This document shows positions 11,916-23,770 of a stretch of DNA of 64,000 nt, in pieces (the first letter of the stretch is position 1; each line of letters begins with the position of its first letter). Location: NCBI GenBank assembly GCA_026168455.1, contig CM047429.1, forward strand, positions 4,925,125 to 4,989,124, written 5' to 3'. Origin of the DNA: Theocolax elegans (lineage: Eukaryota; Arthropoda; Insecta; Hymenoptera; Cerocephalidae). The translations under genes and the position numbers were made by a program. The notes under the pieces were generated by a model, which ran no database searches, was not told where the DNA came from, and saw nothing but the letters and a program-made list of their open reading frames with translations.

Positions 11916-12763
11916 GATATTTCGGGAATTTTTGAATTATTTCGGGATAACTCCACTAAATACGGGATTTCCTGGATATTTCAGGAATTTTTGAGGTATT
12001 CCGGGATCACTCCACTAATTTCGGGATTTTTAAATAATTCGGTAATTTCTTAGATATGCCGGGAAATCTTCACTAATTTAGGGTTTTCCTGGATGTTTCG
12101 GGATTTTCTGTGACATTTTGGGATAAATTCACTATTTGAGGGATTTTCTGGATATTTCGGGATTTTCTGACGTATCCCGGGTAACTCCACCACTTTCGGG
12201 ATTTCCTGGATGTTTCGGAATTTCCTGTGGTATTTCGGGATAAATCGACCGATTTCGGGATTTCCTGGATGTTTCGGGATTTTCTGGATGTTCGGGATTT
12301 TCTGTGGCATTCCGGGTTAATCCACCAATTTCGGGATTTCCTGGATATTTCGGGATTTTCTGTGGTATTACGGGAATTTTTTATGTATTCCGGGATAACT
12401 CCACCAATTTTGAGATTTTCTTAATATTTCGATAATTTCTGAGGTATGCCGAGATAAATTTACTAATTTTGGGATTTAGTGGATATGTCGGGATAACTTC
12501 ACTAATTACGGGATTTCCTCGATATTTCGGGAAATTTTGAGGTGTTCCGGGTTAACTTCACCAATTCCGAGATTTTCTTAATATTTCGGTCATTGTTGAG
12601 GTATGCCGGGTTAACTTTACTAATTTTGGGATTTAGTGGATACTTCGGGAGTATCTGAGTTATTTCGAGATAACTTCACTAATTACGAGATTTCCTGGAT
12701 AATGCGGGATACTTCACTAATTACGGGATTTCCTCGATATTTCGGGAATTCGTGAGGTATTCC
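11916..12763. repeat. Minisatellite of about 61-bp units (copy in unit 1)
   Basis: A degenerate array built on TTTCGGGATTTCCTGGATAT and GGGATAACTCCACTAA blocks, with roughly 61-62 bp between successive CTCCACTAA motifs. Open frames on both strands here (72-86 residues) simply translate the repeat and are not genes. Confidence 0.85.
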
Positions 12764-14569
12764 GGCAAGTCACTATAAACAATACAGGCTTAATCTAGAT
12801 GGGGAAGAATAAGTGAAGATACTAGTTTCTTCCTAATGGTGAAAGAAAGTTACCTTTATTACGCACTTTACGTAAGATTCCATGAACTAGGAATACGATG
12901 TTAGAAACATGAGAATTCCATTGTAAATTTTCGTTGATAATAAGGCCTAAATTGCGAACCGAACTCACTAGTTGAATTTCACGTTGGTCAATAACAATAG
13001 GATGAAGCATGTCTCTATTAATAAACCGTAATAGTTGAGTAGACCCTATCAATATAGCTTTAGTTTTACTAAAATTTAAGTCTAAGCCATGAGTTTTGGC
13101 CCAATTAGCTACTCTTTCACCATCCTGGTTTAACTTATGAATTGCAATATTACAACCGCTAGGCTTAGTATAAATGTATACCTGAATATCATCAGCGAAT
13201 AGTATCGCATGGGTAGATAATAATAGTACATTGAGTAACGAATTGATGAAAATTAAGAAAATGATAGGGCCAGGTGTTGAACCCTGAGGTACACCAGAGG
13301 TAGTACCAACAAAAGACGAAGTACTATTATTCTGACACATAATAGCTTGTGAGCATCTCAACTACAGCTCTTTGCCTTAGAAATGCATGACAATATAGCA
13401 ACTTCAACCTGCTGTGGATCAATCAACGAAAAATTGAAACGTGTATACTTTTGGCGTTTCATGTATTACCAATCTAAGGATCTCCGATAATTGCTCAACT
13501 GTACAACTAGGGTGGCGTCGACTAACTAAAGTATAATTGAGAATAAGATCTTCAACTGAGAAAAAATTAGTAGAGGGGTTATTCACATCTCTCAGAATAC
13601 CCAATCTGTTCAGAATTTTCCAAAATTGAGACTGGTCAGGGCTTTCGCGCAGCAATTTTTCAAAAAAAGAATTACGCGCCACCCAGAGGTCAGTCTTTAA
13701 CTCTTTACGCTTAGACTTATGTAAAGCTAGTAAACCTGGGTCACGACGCCGCTTAGCAATTTTATATAACCTGTCACGACTTTTACATCGATTCTTAAGC
13801 TCAGGTGTTAACCAAGGTGCCGGACATCGACGAAATGTTTTGTTACTGTCGGAGCAAATTTATCGAGATTAGCAATAAGAATATTACGAAGAGAGTCAAA
13901 GTAAGAATTGACCGTCCAGCAATCAACAGGGGTCTCAGTAATATTAATAAGATCAGGGGTAACCGAGGTCACAAAGTGAGACAGGGAAAAATCCTTAAAA
14001 TCACGAAGAGTAACCTCATTATACTTTAGAGCACGTGAAGACAACTTGTAATCGATATAGATGTAGTCATGGCCATTAATAAATGGACTCCGTGATTGGA
14101 TACTATGAGCTACCTTATCACTTGAATCAACCAGCATGACATCCAGCCAAGTGTTAGCTTAAAGGTTACACGATGGTAAGAATTTTCATTAATTAAGTCC
14201 ATCAAATGTTTGCTATAATAGTCGTTAACAAGTAGATTTGAATTTAAATCACCAGCAACAATGATATTATCATATAAATGGGAACGACTTTGAAGCACAT
14301 TAAAGAAATTAGTCAAGACATGGCTTTTCGGTTTTCTATAAGAAGAAGCAAACAGGACTTTTGTATTACTTAAAGCTAACTCTAATAGTAAAAATTCAGT
14401 TTCATTGAGATTCTTAATCAGTGGTACATCAAGCACTTTAAAAGTTAGATTATTACGTATATAGTATGCGAATCCACCGCCCTGCATGTAATCTCGTTTT
14501 CCAGTAATAGATATAAGACCTATATCATTACGAACTAAAGAGTAATCTAACATTATATTAAAGTACAAA
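12764..14569 (-). pseudogene. LINE-1 ORF2, duplicated copy 2
   Basis: Sequence-identical to 8976-10782 apart from homopolymer length. It contains the RT block 13361-12822 (GVPQGSTPGP, FADD), a linker frame 13682-13419 that is open here but broken in copy 1, and the endonuclease block 14568-14110. It lacks the C-terminal portion seen at 8590-8975 because the duplicated unit starts inside the gene. Confidence 0.88.
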
Positions 14570-15699
14570 TCTACGTCCGGGCGTCCGTCCGTCCGTCCGT
14601 CCGGGCAAGTGTTCCCTTGATCCCCACCGATTATTTTTACGACGTTTTGGGACCGTTAGTATTATATATATTAGCCTTATAATTTTTGGGACTTAATATT
14701 TTTGGGACTCAAAATGTTGGGCCTTAAAAATTTTAGTCTTTGATTTTTCTGTTGAAACTTTTGGGACTTAATATTTTTGGGACTCAACATTTTGGGCCTT
14801 AAAAATTTTAGTCTTAGATTTTGCCGTTAAAACTTTTGGGACGTAATATTTTTGGGATTCAATGTTTTGGGTCTTAATAATTTTAGTCTTAGATTTTGCC
14901 GTTAAAACTTTTGGGACTTAATATTTTTGGGACTCAATGTTTTGGGTCTTAAAATTTTTAAAAATTTAAATAAATTTAGTCTTAGATTTTGCCGTTAAAA
15001 TTTTTGGGACTTAATATTTCTGGGAGTCAACATATTGAGCCTCATACATTTACTGTATATTTATTTATTTAATGTAATACTTCGTACAGAATATTACAAT
15101 ATATATTTTATTATATTAAATTGGTACTCTAACAATATTACTATTTGTTTTTCATCTGTATACTGAACTACGTTTTAATAGACAGAAATACGGTTCATAT
15201 TATTTAATACATCACTAATCAAATAATAGCAAAAAATAAAAAATAGCGAGCGTAAGCGAGTGAGTATTTTTTTGCTATTAAATTTTTTGTTAACCATTAT
15301 ACATTTTAAATCCAATAGTATACGAATTATTTAATTAGCATATATAGGATCTTGTAGATTATGGTTATAATTTGCAATAGAAATTTGTAAGTAAAATATT
15401 ATTGTTTTATGCAAAGGAGAGTGACATTCTGAGTGACATTCATTATTTTTAAATCAAGCATCGAATATACATTTAATATATTACATGTTGTAAACTTATT
15501 TCATTAATTTATAAGGATTTTAATTTAATATTTCTTATAAGAAATACAATATAAAATAATTTGTAATAACCAAAATCTATATAATATTAAAATTCATCCG
15601 TTCTCCGGTGTCCGGCGGTGGTGTCCGGTGTCCCGCGGCGGTGTCTGGTCTTCTGTTGTAAGAATGTAGAGTATGTGTGGAGTGGAAGGGTTAACACTG

Positions 15700-16570
15700 A
15701 TATTTCGGGAATTTTTGAATTATTTCGGGATAACTCCACTAAATACGGGATTTCCTGGATATTTCAGGAATTTTTGAGGTATTCCGGGATCACTCCACTA
15801 ATTTCGGGATTTTTAAATAATTCGGTAATTTCTTAGATATGCCGGGAAATCTTCACTAATTTAGGGTTTTCCTGGATGTTTCGGGATTTTCTGTGACATT
15901 TTGGGATAAATTCACTATTTGAGGGATTTTCTGGATATTTCGGGATTTTCTGACGTATCCCGGGTAACTCCACCACTTTCGGGATTTCCTGGATGTTTCG
16001 GAATTTCCTGTGGTATTTCGGGATAAATCGACCGATTTCGGGATTTCCTGGATGTTTCGGGATTTTCTGGATGTTCGGGATTTTCTGTGGCATTCCGGGT
16101 TAATCCACCAATTTCGGGATTTCCTGGATATTTCGGGATTTTCTGTGGTATTACGGGAATTTTTTATGTATTCCGGGATAACTCCACCAATTTTGAGATT
16201 TTCTTAATATTTCGATAATTTCTGAGGTATGCCGAGATAAATTTACTAATTTTGGGATTTAGTGGATATGTCGGGATAACTTCACTAATTACGGGATTTC
16301 CTCGATATTTCGGGAAATTTTGAGGTGTTCCGGGTTAACTTCACCAATTCCGAGATTTTCTTAATATTTCGGTCATTGTTGAGGTATGCCGGGTTAACTT
16401 TACTAATTTTGGGATTTAGTGGATACTTCGGGAGTATCTGAGTTATTTCGAGATAACTTCACTAATTACGAGATTTCCTGGATAATGCGGGATACTTCAC
16501 TAATTACGGGATTTCCTCGATATTTCGGGAATTCGTGAGGTATTCCGGGATAACTCCACTAATTATGGGA
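15700..16570. repeat. Minisatellite of about 61-bp units (copy in unit 2)
   Basis: Same array as 11916-12763, here running a few units past the duplication edge (16547) into single-copy sequence. Confidence 0.85.
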
Positions 16571-17059
16571 TAAAATATGAAAATAGTGTGTAAGCACTTT
16601 TGCCAGTACTTCAATGTTTGTATATTTTTGTACCAAATTAAATTATTATATTAAGAACATACCTATAAGTAATATTATAAGTAATTTATAATAAATAATA
16701 GTCACTACATACATAAATAATGTAAAAATAAAGTAGTCACAGTAATACTAATATAGACTGAAGCAGTACGGTCAGTCTAATAATTTTTAATAACTTAAAT
16801 AATATATTTTAATGTAATATATATTTTATTTGATGATTCGTTCTGTTTTTTTATCACAGTTAAATATACGTTTTTACACATTTTTCATCATACTATATTA
16901 CAAAGGTGTAAAATGAGTGAGAAAGGTGGTTAAAAAAATTAAAATTTTTTTTTTGATTTATCATCTATATATATATCAAAATTCATCCATTCTCCGGTGT
17001 CCGGTATCCCAAAAGTTACAAGAATTAAACGTATCTTTTGAGTGGAAGGGTTAACGCTG

Positions 17060-17565
17060 AATACGACAACCACACATCATTTATCTCACATCTAATGATA
17101 GGTGCAGGAGGAGTCATGATGGGGGGGGGGGGGGTAAAATTAGAACATTTTTTAAATATTTTATAGAGGTTATCGGTATATATGAATTAGAATATGACGA
17201 CCATTCTTTTTTATTCTAAAAAAACTAAGATGAGGTTTTTGGTTACGGTGAATAGCGATATGATAATCACTCTTCATTTATCCTCCATTTATTGCTAGAT
17301 GGAGGAGGGGCAAGAGGGGGAGGGGGGAAATAAAATTAGTAAAATTCCAAAAATAATTTAGGGGTTTCGGTACAGGTGAATAACAATAAGACCACCACTC
17401 TTTTTTATCCCCTATTTTAAAGATGAAGGAAGGTGGGAGGAAGGGTCAACATTGAATATGACAACCAGTCTTAATTTATCCCCCATGTAATGATTGAGTG
17501 GTAGGGGGTAAGAGGGGGGTTTAGTAGAAGAATTCTAAAAATATTTTATAGGGGTTTTCGGTAAT
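17060..17565. repeat. Degenerate G-rich tandem array inside the Helitron
   Basis: About four diverged units, each with a GACAACCA/TTTATC block, a purine-rich run (GGAGGGG, AGAGGGGG; 14 G at 17121-17134), AATTC and an ATAGGGGTTTTCGGTA block. It follows a Helitron-like 5' end at 16964. Noncoding. Confidence 0.6.
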
Positions 17566-18542
17566 AAAAAGTGGTCACAGTGATACGAACACTGACAAAA
17601 ACAGTACTATTACTCTAATAAATTTTGATAACATATATAATATAATATATATAATTTAATGTAATACATATTTTATTTCTAAGATGTAAAATGCGTGAAG
17701 AAGGTGGTTAAAAAATTTAAAATATTATTTTTCTTTCATTTTTTTAATGTAATACCAAGTGTAATATCAAAATAACTTTTATAATTAATATTCAATTTTT
17801 ATTATTGTAATTGTGTAATATCATTTATATTTTTTGGTTGCAATTACTAATATTCTTTTTTATAAAAGATTTTTGAATATAAAACAAAATTAATAAAATG
17901 TGAAAATAAATCTTTTAGCCAGAATTTTAATCTGAAAAAATTTTTTATAAATTCAATTATTACGTATAATTATTTGTTTGCAAGAATTTAGTAATAAAAA
18001 AGAGTTTAGTAATTTTGTATGAAATTTTAAATTCTTCATCTCCTTTCCGTGAAACATCATGAAAAAGCAATTTTGAAAAAGAAATGAAAAAGTAATTTTT
18101 GTTGTTGAAAATATTATTCTGGTAGAAAAATAACACATTTGTTACTAGATTGATGTAGTTTCTTACAGGAATAGTGTGGAAATATTGTAAGTAATAATAT
18201 ATGTGTTACTACGTATTAAAAATTAGAATTAAAATTCCTTACTCTAGTGTAAGTTTTATCATGTCGATTATTTTTAATTTTTTTTAATTGTTTCAGTATT
18301 ATGTAGAAATATGTTCAGTATCTATAAACTCTTGTGAAATTGACTAAGATTAAATAAGTATATACAATGTTGCAAATATAATACACTGTTATTTTTATTT
18401 TATTGACTAAAAAAATTGATCGTAACTGAATACTAGGTTAATTAATTACACATTATATTATATTTTACATTTTTATTCAATTAAATTGTAAAATTATAAA
18501 TTAAAAAAAAATTAAAAAATAAGTATATATTTAGTGTAATTT
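17566..18542. other. AT-rich Helitron interior, no gene seen
   Basis: Low-complexity AT-rich sequence up to the Helitron 3' end. One 61-residue minus frame at 17953-18138 has no recognisable motif. Confidence 0.5.
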
Positions 18543-18581
18543 CGACCGAGGGAGCGTTAGCGACCGAGGAATTGTTGCTAG
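18543..18581 (+). other. Helitron 3' terminus
   Basis: Contains the direct repeat CGACCGAGG twice around GAGCGTTAG, then GAATTGTTGCTAG, followed by T. The same 39-bp terminus recurs at 35267-35305 with three differences. Confidence 0.7.
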
Positions 18582-18783
18582 TTTAGTATATTATAAATAG
18601 AATCCGGCCGATATGGAGTTAACCAGGACTCTGAGATTGAAAGAACATCAAAATATTTTCCAAGTGGAGAAAAGATTCAATTTCGGCCAAGTGATCCATA
18701 ATAGAATTAGCATTAATTTGGGCTACACGTAGTTTTGATTTATAGCTAAATGCTGCTTGGCCGTCATTACTATCAGTATGCAG
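18582..18783 (-). pseudogene. LINE-1 ORF2 N-terminus (endonuclease start)
   Basis: The minus strand reads RVAQINANSIMDHLAEIESF and, after one frameshift, SISESWLTPYRPD. These are the AP-endonuclease asparagine motif and the SE(S/T)WL glutamate motif. It continues in the ORF1 frame past the ORF1 UGA at 18786-18784. The rest of the gene lies beyond the Helitron at 10782 and below. Confidence 0.75.
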
Positions 18784-19509
18784 TCACAAGAATTTATCTA
18801 AGTCGGATACAGTTATAATCTGTATACGGTCAGCATTATCATTTTTGCGGACAAAGATTTTGCCATCACGCACCCAAATATACGTATAGTTAAAAGATGT
18901 AAGCTTACTTTTTGTCAACAAGCATAATTCATGAATAGGAGCAGGTAACATCTCGAATAAGCCTACTTGCTTAGAACTAAAATCTCCCGAGTTGTCAACA
19001 ATCTGGCCATATTTAATTATTCCAAATTTACGTTTAGCTTCTAAAACATAACTACGCACGTCAAATGATTTAAACCTAATAATAAATGATTTGGTGATTG
19101 GATTTTCAAAATTTGAATCTGATTCCGAAGTAAAAGTACTAGTGTTTGGCGAGAAAGGACGTACATCAAGTATATCACTAAATAGATTATCAAGCTTAAG
19201 AAGAGTTAAAATTCTAAGTGATAATTCTTTAATTGGGATTTGACAGGCCAAAAGAACACCCGTAACTCTAAGTTGGGTATTAGAAGATGCATTGGTGTAC
19301 AATTCTTTAAGTTGTTGAATCAGCTCGGCACGTAAAACTGAATTCTCACTCTCAAGATCAGACATACGTTTATTAAATATTTCATAGTTGTTGTCAAGTT
19401 TTTCAAGTTTCTCCTTAATAAAAGTAGAATCAGCTTTCGCACTATTAAAAAGAAAAGCAGTATGTTGAGATTGGAGTGCACTTTGGAGTACCCACTCATT
19501 AGAGGTCAT
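18784..19509 (-). CDS. LINE-1 ORF1: coiled-coil nucleic-acid-binding protein
   Basis: An intact 241-residue frame. Residues about 25-70 form a heptad-like coiled coil (TFIKEKLEKLDNNYEIFNK, MSDLESENSVLRAEL). The C-terminal two thirds read like the ORF1 globular domain shared by many LINEs and the baculovirus FP protein (RVTGVLL, SFIIRFKS, IWVRDGKIFVRKND). Such proteins coat element RNA. The frame is undamaged although its partner ORF2 is wrecked. Family assignment is by motif shape; function in this element is inferred. Confidence 0.75.
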   Translation of the reverse strand: MTSNEWVLQSALQSQHTAFLFNSAKADSTFIKEKLEKLDNNYEIFNKRMSDLESENSVLRAELIQQLKELYTNASSNTQLRVTGVLLACQIPIKELSLRILTLLKLDNLFSDILDVRPFSPNTSTFTSESDSNFENPITKSFIIRFKSFDVRSYVLEAKRKFGIIKYGQIVDNSGDFSSKQVGLFEMLPAPIHELCLLTKSKLTSFNYTYIWVRDGKIFVRKNDNADRIQIITVSDLDKFL

Positions 19510-20210
19510 AAATATGACAAAATATTAATTTAAAATGTAGTACAAAAGATAGTTGAGCAATGTGAACGCAGAGTAAAGCCACCCATAAATACGCTATACA
19601 ATGTAGTTTAATATAATATGCTATAGTATAGCGCGCCGATAATATTAATAAGTAAAATGTGAAGCGTATCGCAGTACGTATAAATGAGTGCATATGTATA
19701 TACATACACATAGATATATATGCTTGCATATCACGCAATAATAACAAGTGTAAATATATACAATTATATGACAATTAGCGTACTGAATAATAACAGACGC
19801 ACGTGCAGTAGTGCTATGTATAAAAAAATAATGAATAAAAAATTAAAAATCTCAAAAAGACGAGCGATCGAGCATCGCTATTCAGAGGTTGGTGATTTAT
19901 TTACCTTTGCTGCTGATGGCACCGCCGGGCACCTAAATTAGTGTGTGCGAGATCCTGGTTTGCTTCTTACTCTTCTCGCTCCTCTTTGTGCCCGCGTTCT
20001 CGACATTCGGATACCTGACCACGAATTGACCCGCGATAGCTACAGCTATAGCTTGTACGACTCGTATATCAATAATCCACGAGTTATCGTTTCATTGTCG
20101 CGTATAGGCGCAACTGGCGCCTATTTCGGTAAATTGTATTGTTCTTTTATTTAATAAAAGCCTTTATTTATTTACATAAATAATATCTATTACCGCACCC
20201 TGATCCCCAG
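19510..20210 (-). other. Probable 5' untranslated region of LINE-1
   Basis: Directly upstream of ORF1 in element orientation. More GC-rich than its surroundings (19860-20130), with a GGCGCAACTGGCGCC inverted repeat near 20108. Short open frames here lack motifs. The outer boundary near 20210 is a guess based on the composition change. Confidence 0.4.
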
Positions 20211-22347
20211 TACAGCATGACAAAATATAAAGAATTAGACATTTGTCGCACAAAAACAAAGGCCATTTTTAAAAAAATCTGCTTTATTTAAATTACTTTA
20301 TTTATCAAAAGGAGTAAAACAAAACTGATTATGCTCAATTGGGTCAATAAAAACAAGAGCAATCGTGTTCGGAGTAAAGCTTTTCGTAAAATTGTATTAT
20401 AATAAGAATTTTTTGTAATGGTTAGAAGCAAGATTATGAACTTTCAAGAATTGTTCTTGAACCAGATGGATTTTAGTACTTACTTGTTTTTATGCAGAAA
20501 ACTTGTTTAATTTATAAATTGCTACCTACATAAAATTGTTTTCATGCCTATACTTACACATTCTTGATAAGGTGTGTAACATTCTCAGCTCGTATTATAC
20601 TTGTACCATATTTAAAAATTAGTTCATCTTTTTTTAAATTACCTTATTATTTATTTTAATATTTTAAATATAAAAATAAATAATAAAATAAAATTAATCA
20701 TTAATATTTAAGTTTATTTTTATTTTTTACCTTAATAAAATAATGGACAATTTATTTCTAATTAGTTATTTATTAGTATTTATTAACAGTTTATTTCGAT
20801 AATTATTACATTGACTATTCACAAATAATTTCACACTTAATATTCTGATAAAAGAAAGTTCACTTATGGTGAAGGATTTGCTTTAATTCATAGTAACGAT
20901 TTTATTATTATTATTCTAATAAAAATTGTTTATTTCAATTTATTGTATTTAAGTTATTTGTGAAATCCTCTACTGTTCATTGTATATTTTGGTAAAGCTG
21001 TTTTTATTGGTAAGTATAATTTTCATCATAACCTTATACTTTCAAAATTATTTCATATTTTAAACTGAAATTAAAAATTAATACAAATAGTTATATTACT
21101 AATTTTTAACAATTTTTTAAAAGTAAGGAATCATTTAATTAAAAGTAGTGGTTCAATTGCTACTGAAGAATAGTGATACAATAATTATGCAAGAAAAACG
21201 TATTTTATTCAATATAGACCAGCAACGCATTCTAATGGTAAAGATTAATGATTGAAATGACAGTATTGACAGTATTCAATCAAATAATGTACTGAGAATT
21301 AAAATCAGTGACTTATTTCATCAAGATTATTTTTGAATAATTTCAATTTTGATAATTGTTATTGTCATTCGTTTGGTTTAAATGACAAATGTTATACTAA
21401 CAATAATTTACCAGGAAAATCTAAAGGTAAAGTTGAATTTATTGCTATGGCAAAAGCATTGACATAGTAGACCACGTAATACCATTGAATAAACTATATC
21501 ACTATGAATAAGAGAAAACTAGAGGGCCCAGAATATGTAAAAGCTGCACACTTTTATATTTCAGGCATGATCGTTAGGTGCTTTAAATAATAAACGACTA
21601 TAATATTTGGAAGTTACTATAAAAATAAATTTTAACGAAATGGGTAAAAAATCAACTGAATTATTAGATTGACTTGTTTACATACATACTACATACATAA
21701 AAGCATATATACATTTTCAAAAACAATTAAAAAGTAAACAAAAGTTTTCTTTTGTTATAAACATTTCTTACCTTTAAAATTTGTATGTATAATTGGTCTG
21801 ATTCATATGCAATAAAATATTATATATTTATATATACACAAAAGTATTTTTTATTAGTAAGTAGTTTTTATTTATATTATACTATATTATTTAATGTATC
21901 TTTTATAACCTGATTTGTGTACAGACATTTGCAAATGCCTTTGTACAATTTACCTTTGTAAACAATCTTGTTAAAATAAATAAATAGTTAAATAAATAAA
22001 ATTTTACTTTTAACTTAAAAATTTAATTATCAGTTTATTCAAAACTTAATATAGAAGTTTTATAATTGGGATTAAAAGAGATTTAATTAAAAATTAAAAA
22101 TTAATTAATTATATATTCTTGTATTTACTTTTTAAATTTTATATGCTCTTATTTTCAATAATTTATTTGATCAGTAAATTCTTTATAAATACTTTTCATT
22201 CTTTTATTTGTAAAAAAAAAACGATATATTTTCTTAAATAATTAATGTAATTTGATTAAAATCAAATCTTTGCTGTATTTGTAAATAAATATATAAATAT
22301 GCTTACAAATTTGATAGAAACATTAGTCTAAAATATTTAAAACTTAC
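20211..22347. other. AT-rich noncoding; at least partly Prp31 intron 2
   Basis: No open frame, repeat structure or exon found on either strand. Because Prp31 exon 2 ends with a consensus donor at 22347, this stretch should begin intron 2 in the minus direction. None of the expected later Prp31 exons is visible here or further left. Confidence 0.55.
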
Positions 22348-23081
22348 CAATTTCAGCATCTATTTCAACAGCTAAATTATTAGCTTCTACTATCAACTGA
22401 TATTCAGGATCTGACTCTACAGGACCAATAATATCTGAAGACTTTCTAAGAACTTTACTGTATTTATCAATTTCAGAAGTTACCCTCTGCACCAACAGAG
22501 AATCACGCAATTTTGCAAGTTCTCTGACAGTATCAACCTTTATGTCTGGAATATAATAATAATAATTGTTATCTTAAATATATATTTTACTTGATTTTAA
22601 TAAAGCTCTTTTTTTATATCTTGGTTGAAAATTCATATTTTAGACTATCTGCATCCATGTTATAGGCATACGATACATTTCCCATATAGTTTCATTAATA
22701 CAAGGCTTGATAGAATTTAATCCAGTTGTCTATGCAATACTTATGAGACCATTTTGGTTTTATTATTATAATTAATTCATAAACTTACAAGTAAGGTTAT
22801 GTAGAAATCTGTATAAGTGAATCCTATTTTACATACCTAGTCAACCATTAAATTCTCAACAAGGATAATATAGTTTAGTCGTGAAATTAAGACAAAATTT
22901 TAACCACAATATTAAAATGAGAGTTATTATTTAAATTTCATTAAATAAACAAACTCAAACCTTTTTCTGAAGAAACTTTTGAAAATATTGCCGACGGAAT
23001 AAGCTGCTCTGGCACTGTCTCTTCAACAATATCATCAGTACCATCTTCAAGATCAGCTAAAAGCTCATCAGCCAAAGACAT
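22348..23081 (-). CDS. Prp31: U4/U6 snRNP factor Prp31, exons 1-2 only
   Basis: Host splicing factor that bridges U4/U6 and U5 snRNPs by binding the 15.5K-U4 RNA complex in the nucleus. Exon 1 is 23081-22961 and starts MSLADELLADLE, the conserved animal Prp31 N-terminus. Intron 1 is 22960-22546 (415 bp; GT donor, AG acceptor). Exon 2 is 22545-22348 and encodes TVRELAKLRDS through IIGPVESDPEYQLIVEANN to AVEIDAEI, matching the start of the Prp31 NOSIC region. The donor after exon 2 is GTAAGT. The 106 codons are intact and splice phases agree. The remaining roughly 80% of the protein (Nop domain and C-terminus) is not in the window. Confidence 0.9.
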
Positions 23082-23536
23082 TATAAATAATATTTAAAAT
23101 AGTAATTTGCTTTTTCTTGTTTATATTATATATCACCACCAGACTGTACGGCTATCAATACCCTCCTTGCCCCATCCCGCAGATTATTAAGATGCAATAA
23201 AAAATGCTATCCACGTATTATTAATTGCACTTTATGAAATAACTGCTATTTTTAATTGAACCTTCATAGTTTTTTAATAATAAATTAATAAAAGAAGTCA
23301 TTAGGCATAACTTAAATAACGTCTATTTCTCGAGAAATATTGAGTTTTTCGTTGTGTAATTAATACTAAAAAATTGTACCATTTCTATTTTTAATTGAGC
23401 CAACACTAATTTCCTAAAAAATTATATATTTATTTAAGAAAGTTAAAAAAAAGAAACATTATTGATAAAACGACTGTGCATCAGTCATCACCGTTGTACG
23501 GCGCATGCGCAGATAATTTCGCAAGACAGAACGCCG
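23082..23536 (-). promoter_or_regulatory. Prp31 upstream region with NRF-1/Ewg-type site
   Basis: A 455-bp interval between the Prp31 start codon and the foldback terminus at 23537. It contains the perfect palindrome GCGCATGCGC at 23501-23510, the consensus bound by NRF-1 and its insect homologue Ewg and common in housekeeping promoters. No TATA box is evident. The promoter role is inferred from position. Confidence 0.45.
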
Positions 23537-23770
23537 CCCTACTAAAAATTATCACGTGGATATCCACGTAATATTCACGTGAGATTTTCGACTATTTTTC
23601 TATGTGATTATCACGTAGATATCCACGTGATAATTACGTGATATATGAAAATTTTTGTTTTTTTAAAAATGTAATCTTAGACACGGAGTTGATGGGATGC
23701 AATTTCACAGAAACCGAACTGGCAATACAGTTTTGACAAAAAAAATTATTTATATACCACGTTATTAATA

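Larger units (their letters stand above)
8976..16547. repeat. 3.79-kb tandem duplication (two units)
   Basis: Unit 1 is about 8976-12763 and unit 2 about 12764-16547. The offset between matching points falls from 3788 to 3783 through single- or two-base indels at four simple-sequence sites (near 9773, 10970, 11452 and 11560). I noticed essentially no substitutions. The unit starts inside the LINE-1 ORF2 C-terminus and ends inside the Helitron minisatellite. The junction at 12763 joins GGTATTCCGG to CAAGTCACTA. Confidence 0.9.
10783..18581 (+). mobile_element. Nonautonomous Helitron inserted in LINE-1 (includes duplicated segment)
   Basis: The left junction is ...GTACAAA|TCTACGTCC and the right junction is GTTGCTAG|TTTAG. 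The element therefore begins TC, ends CTAG and lies between A and T with no target duplication, which is the Helitron rule. Removing it restores an in-frame LINE endonuclease. Without the tandem duplication it would be about 4.0 kb (14570-18581). The last 39 bases match the terminus at 35267-35305 at 36 of 39 positions. No Rep/helicase coding is visible inside. Further Helitron-like 5' ends starting TCTATATA follow an A at 11793, 15576 and 16964. Confidence 0.75.
8590..20210 (-). mobile_element. LINE-1: CR1/L2-like non-LTR element, split by a Helitron and a duplication
   Basis: On the minus strand: 5' region (about 20210-19510), ORF1 (19509-18784), start of ORF2 (18783-18582), then a foreign block, then the rest of ORF2 (10782-8590). 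Joining the minus-strand sequence across the foreign block keeps the endonuclease reading frame, showing this was one element before interruption. Its second partial copy (12764-14569) arose by tandem duplication. The clade is uncertain: a coiled-coil ORF1 without zinc knuckles and an AP endonuclease-RT ORF2 suggest the CR1/L2/Jockey group. Confidence 0.8.

Noticed and set aside
11835..12424. Small genes in the FRDF/SGIT-like repeat frames
   Set aside because: They are translations of the 61-bp minisatellite on both strands.
1106..17134. G-quadruplexes at the two 14-G runs (1106-1119, 17121-17134)
   Set aside because: Single mononucleotide runs in decayed repeats, possibly length errors; nothing suggests function.
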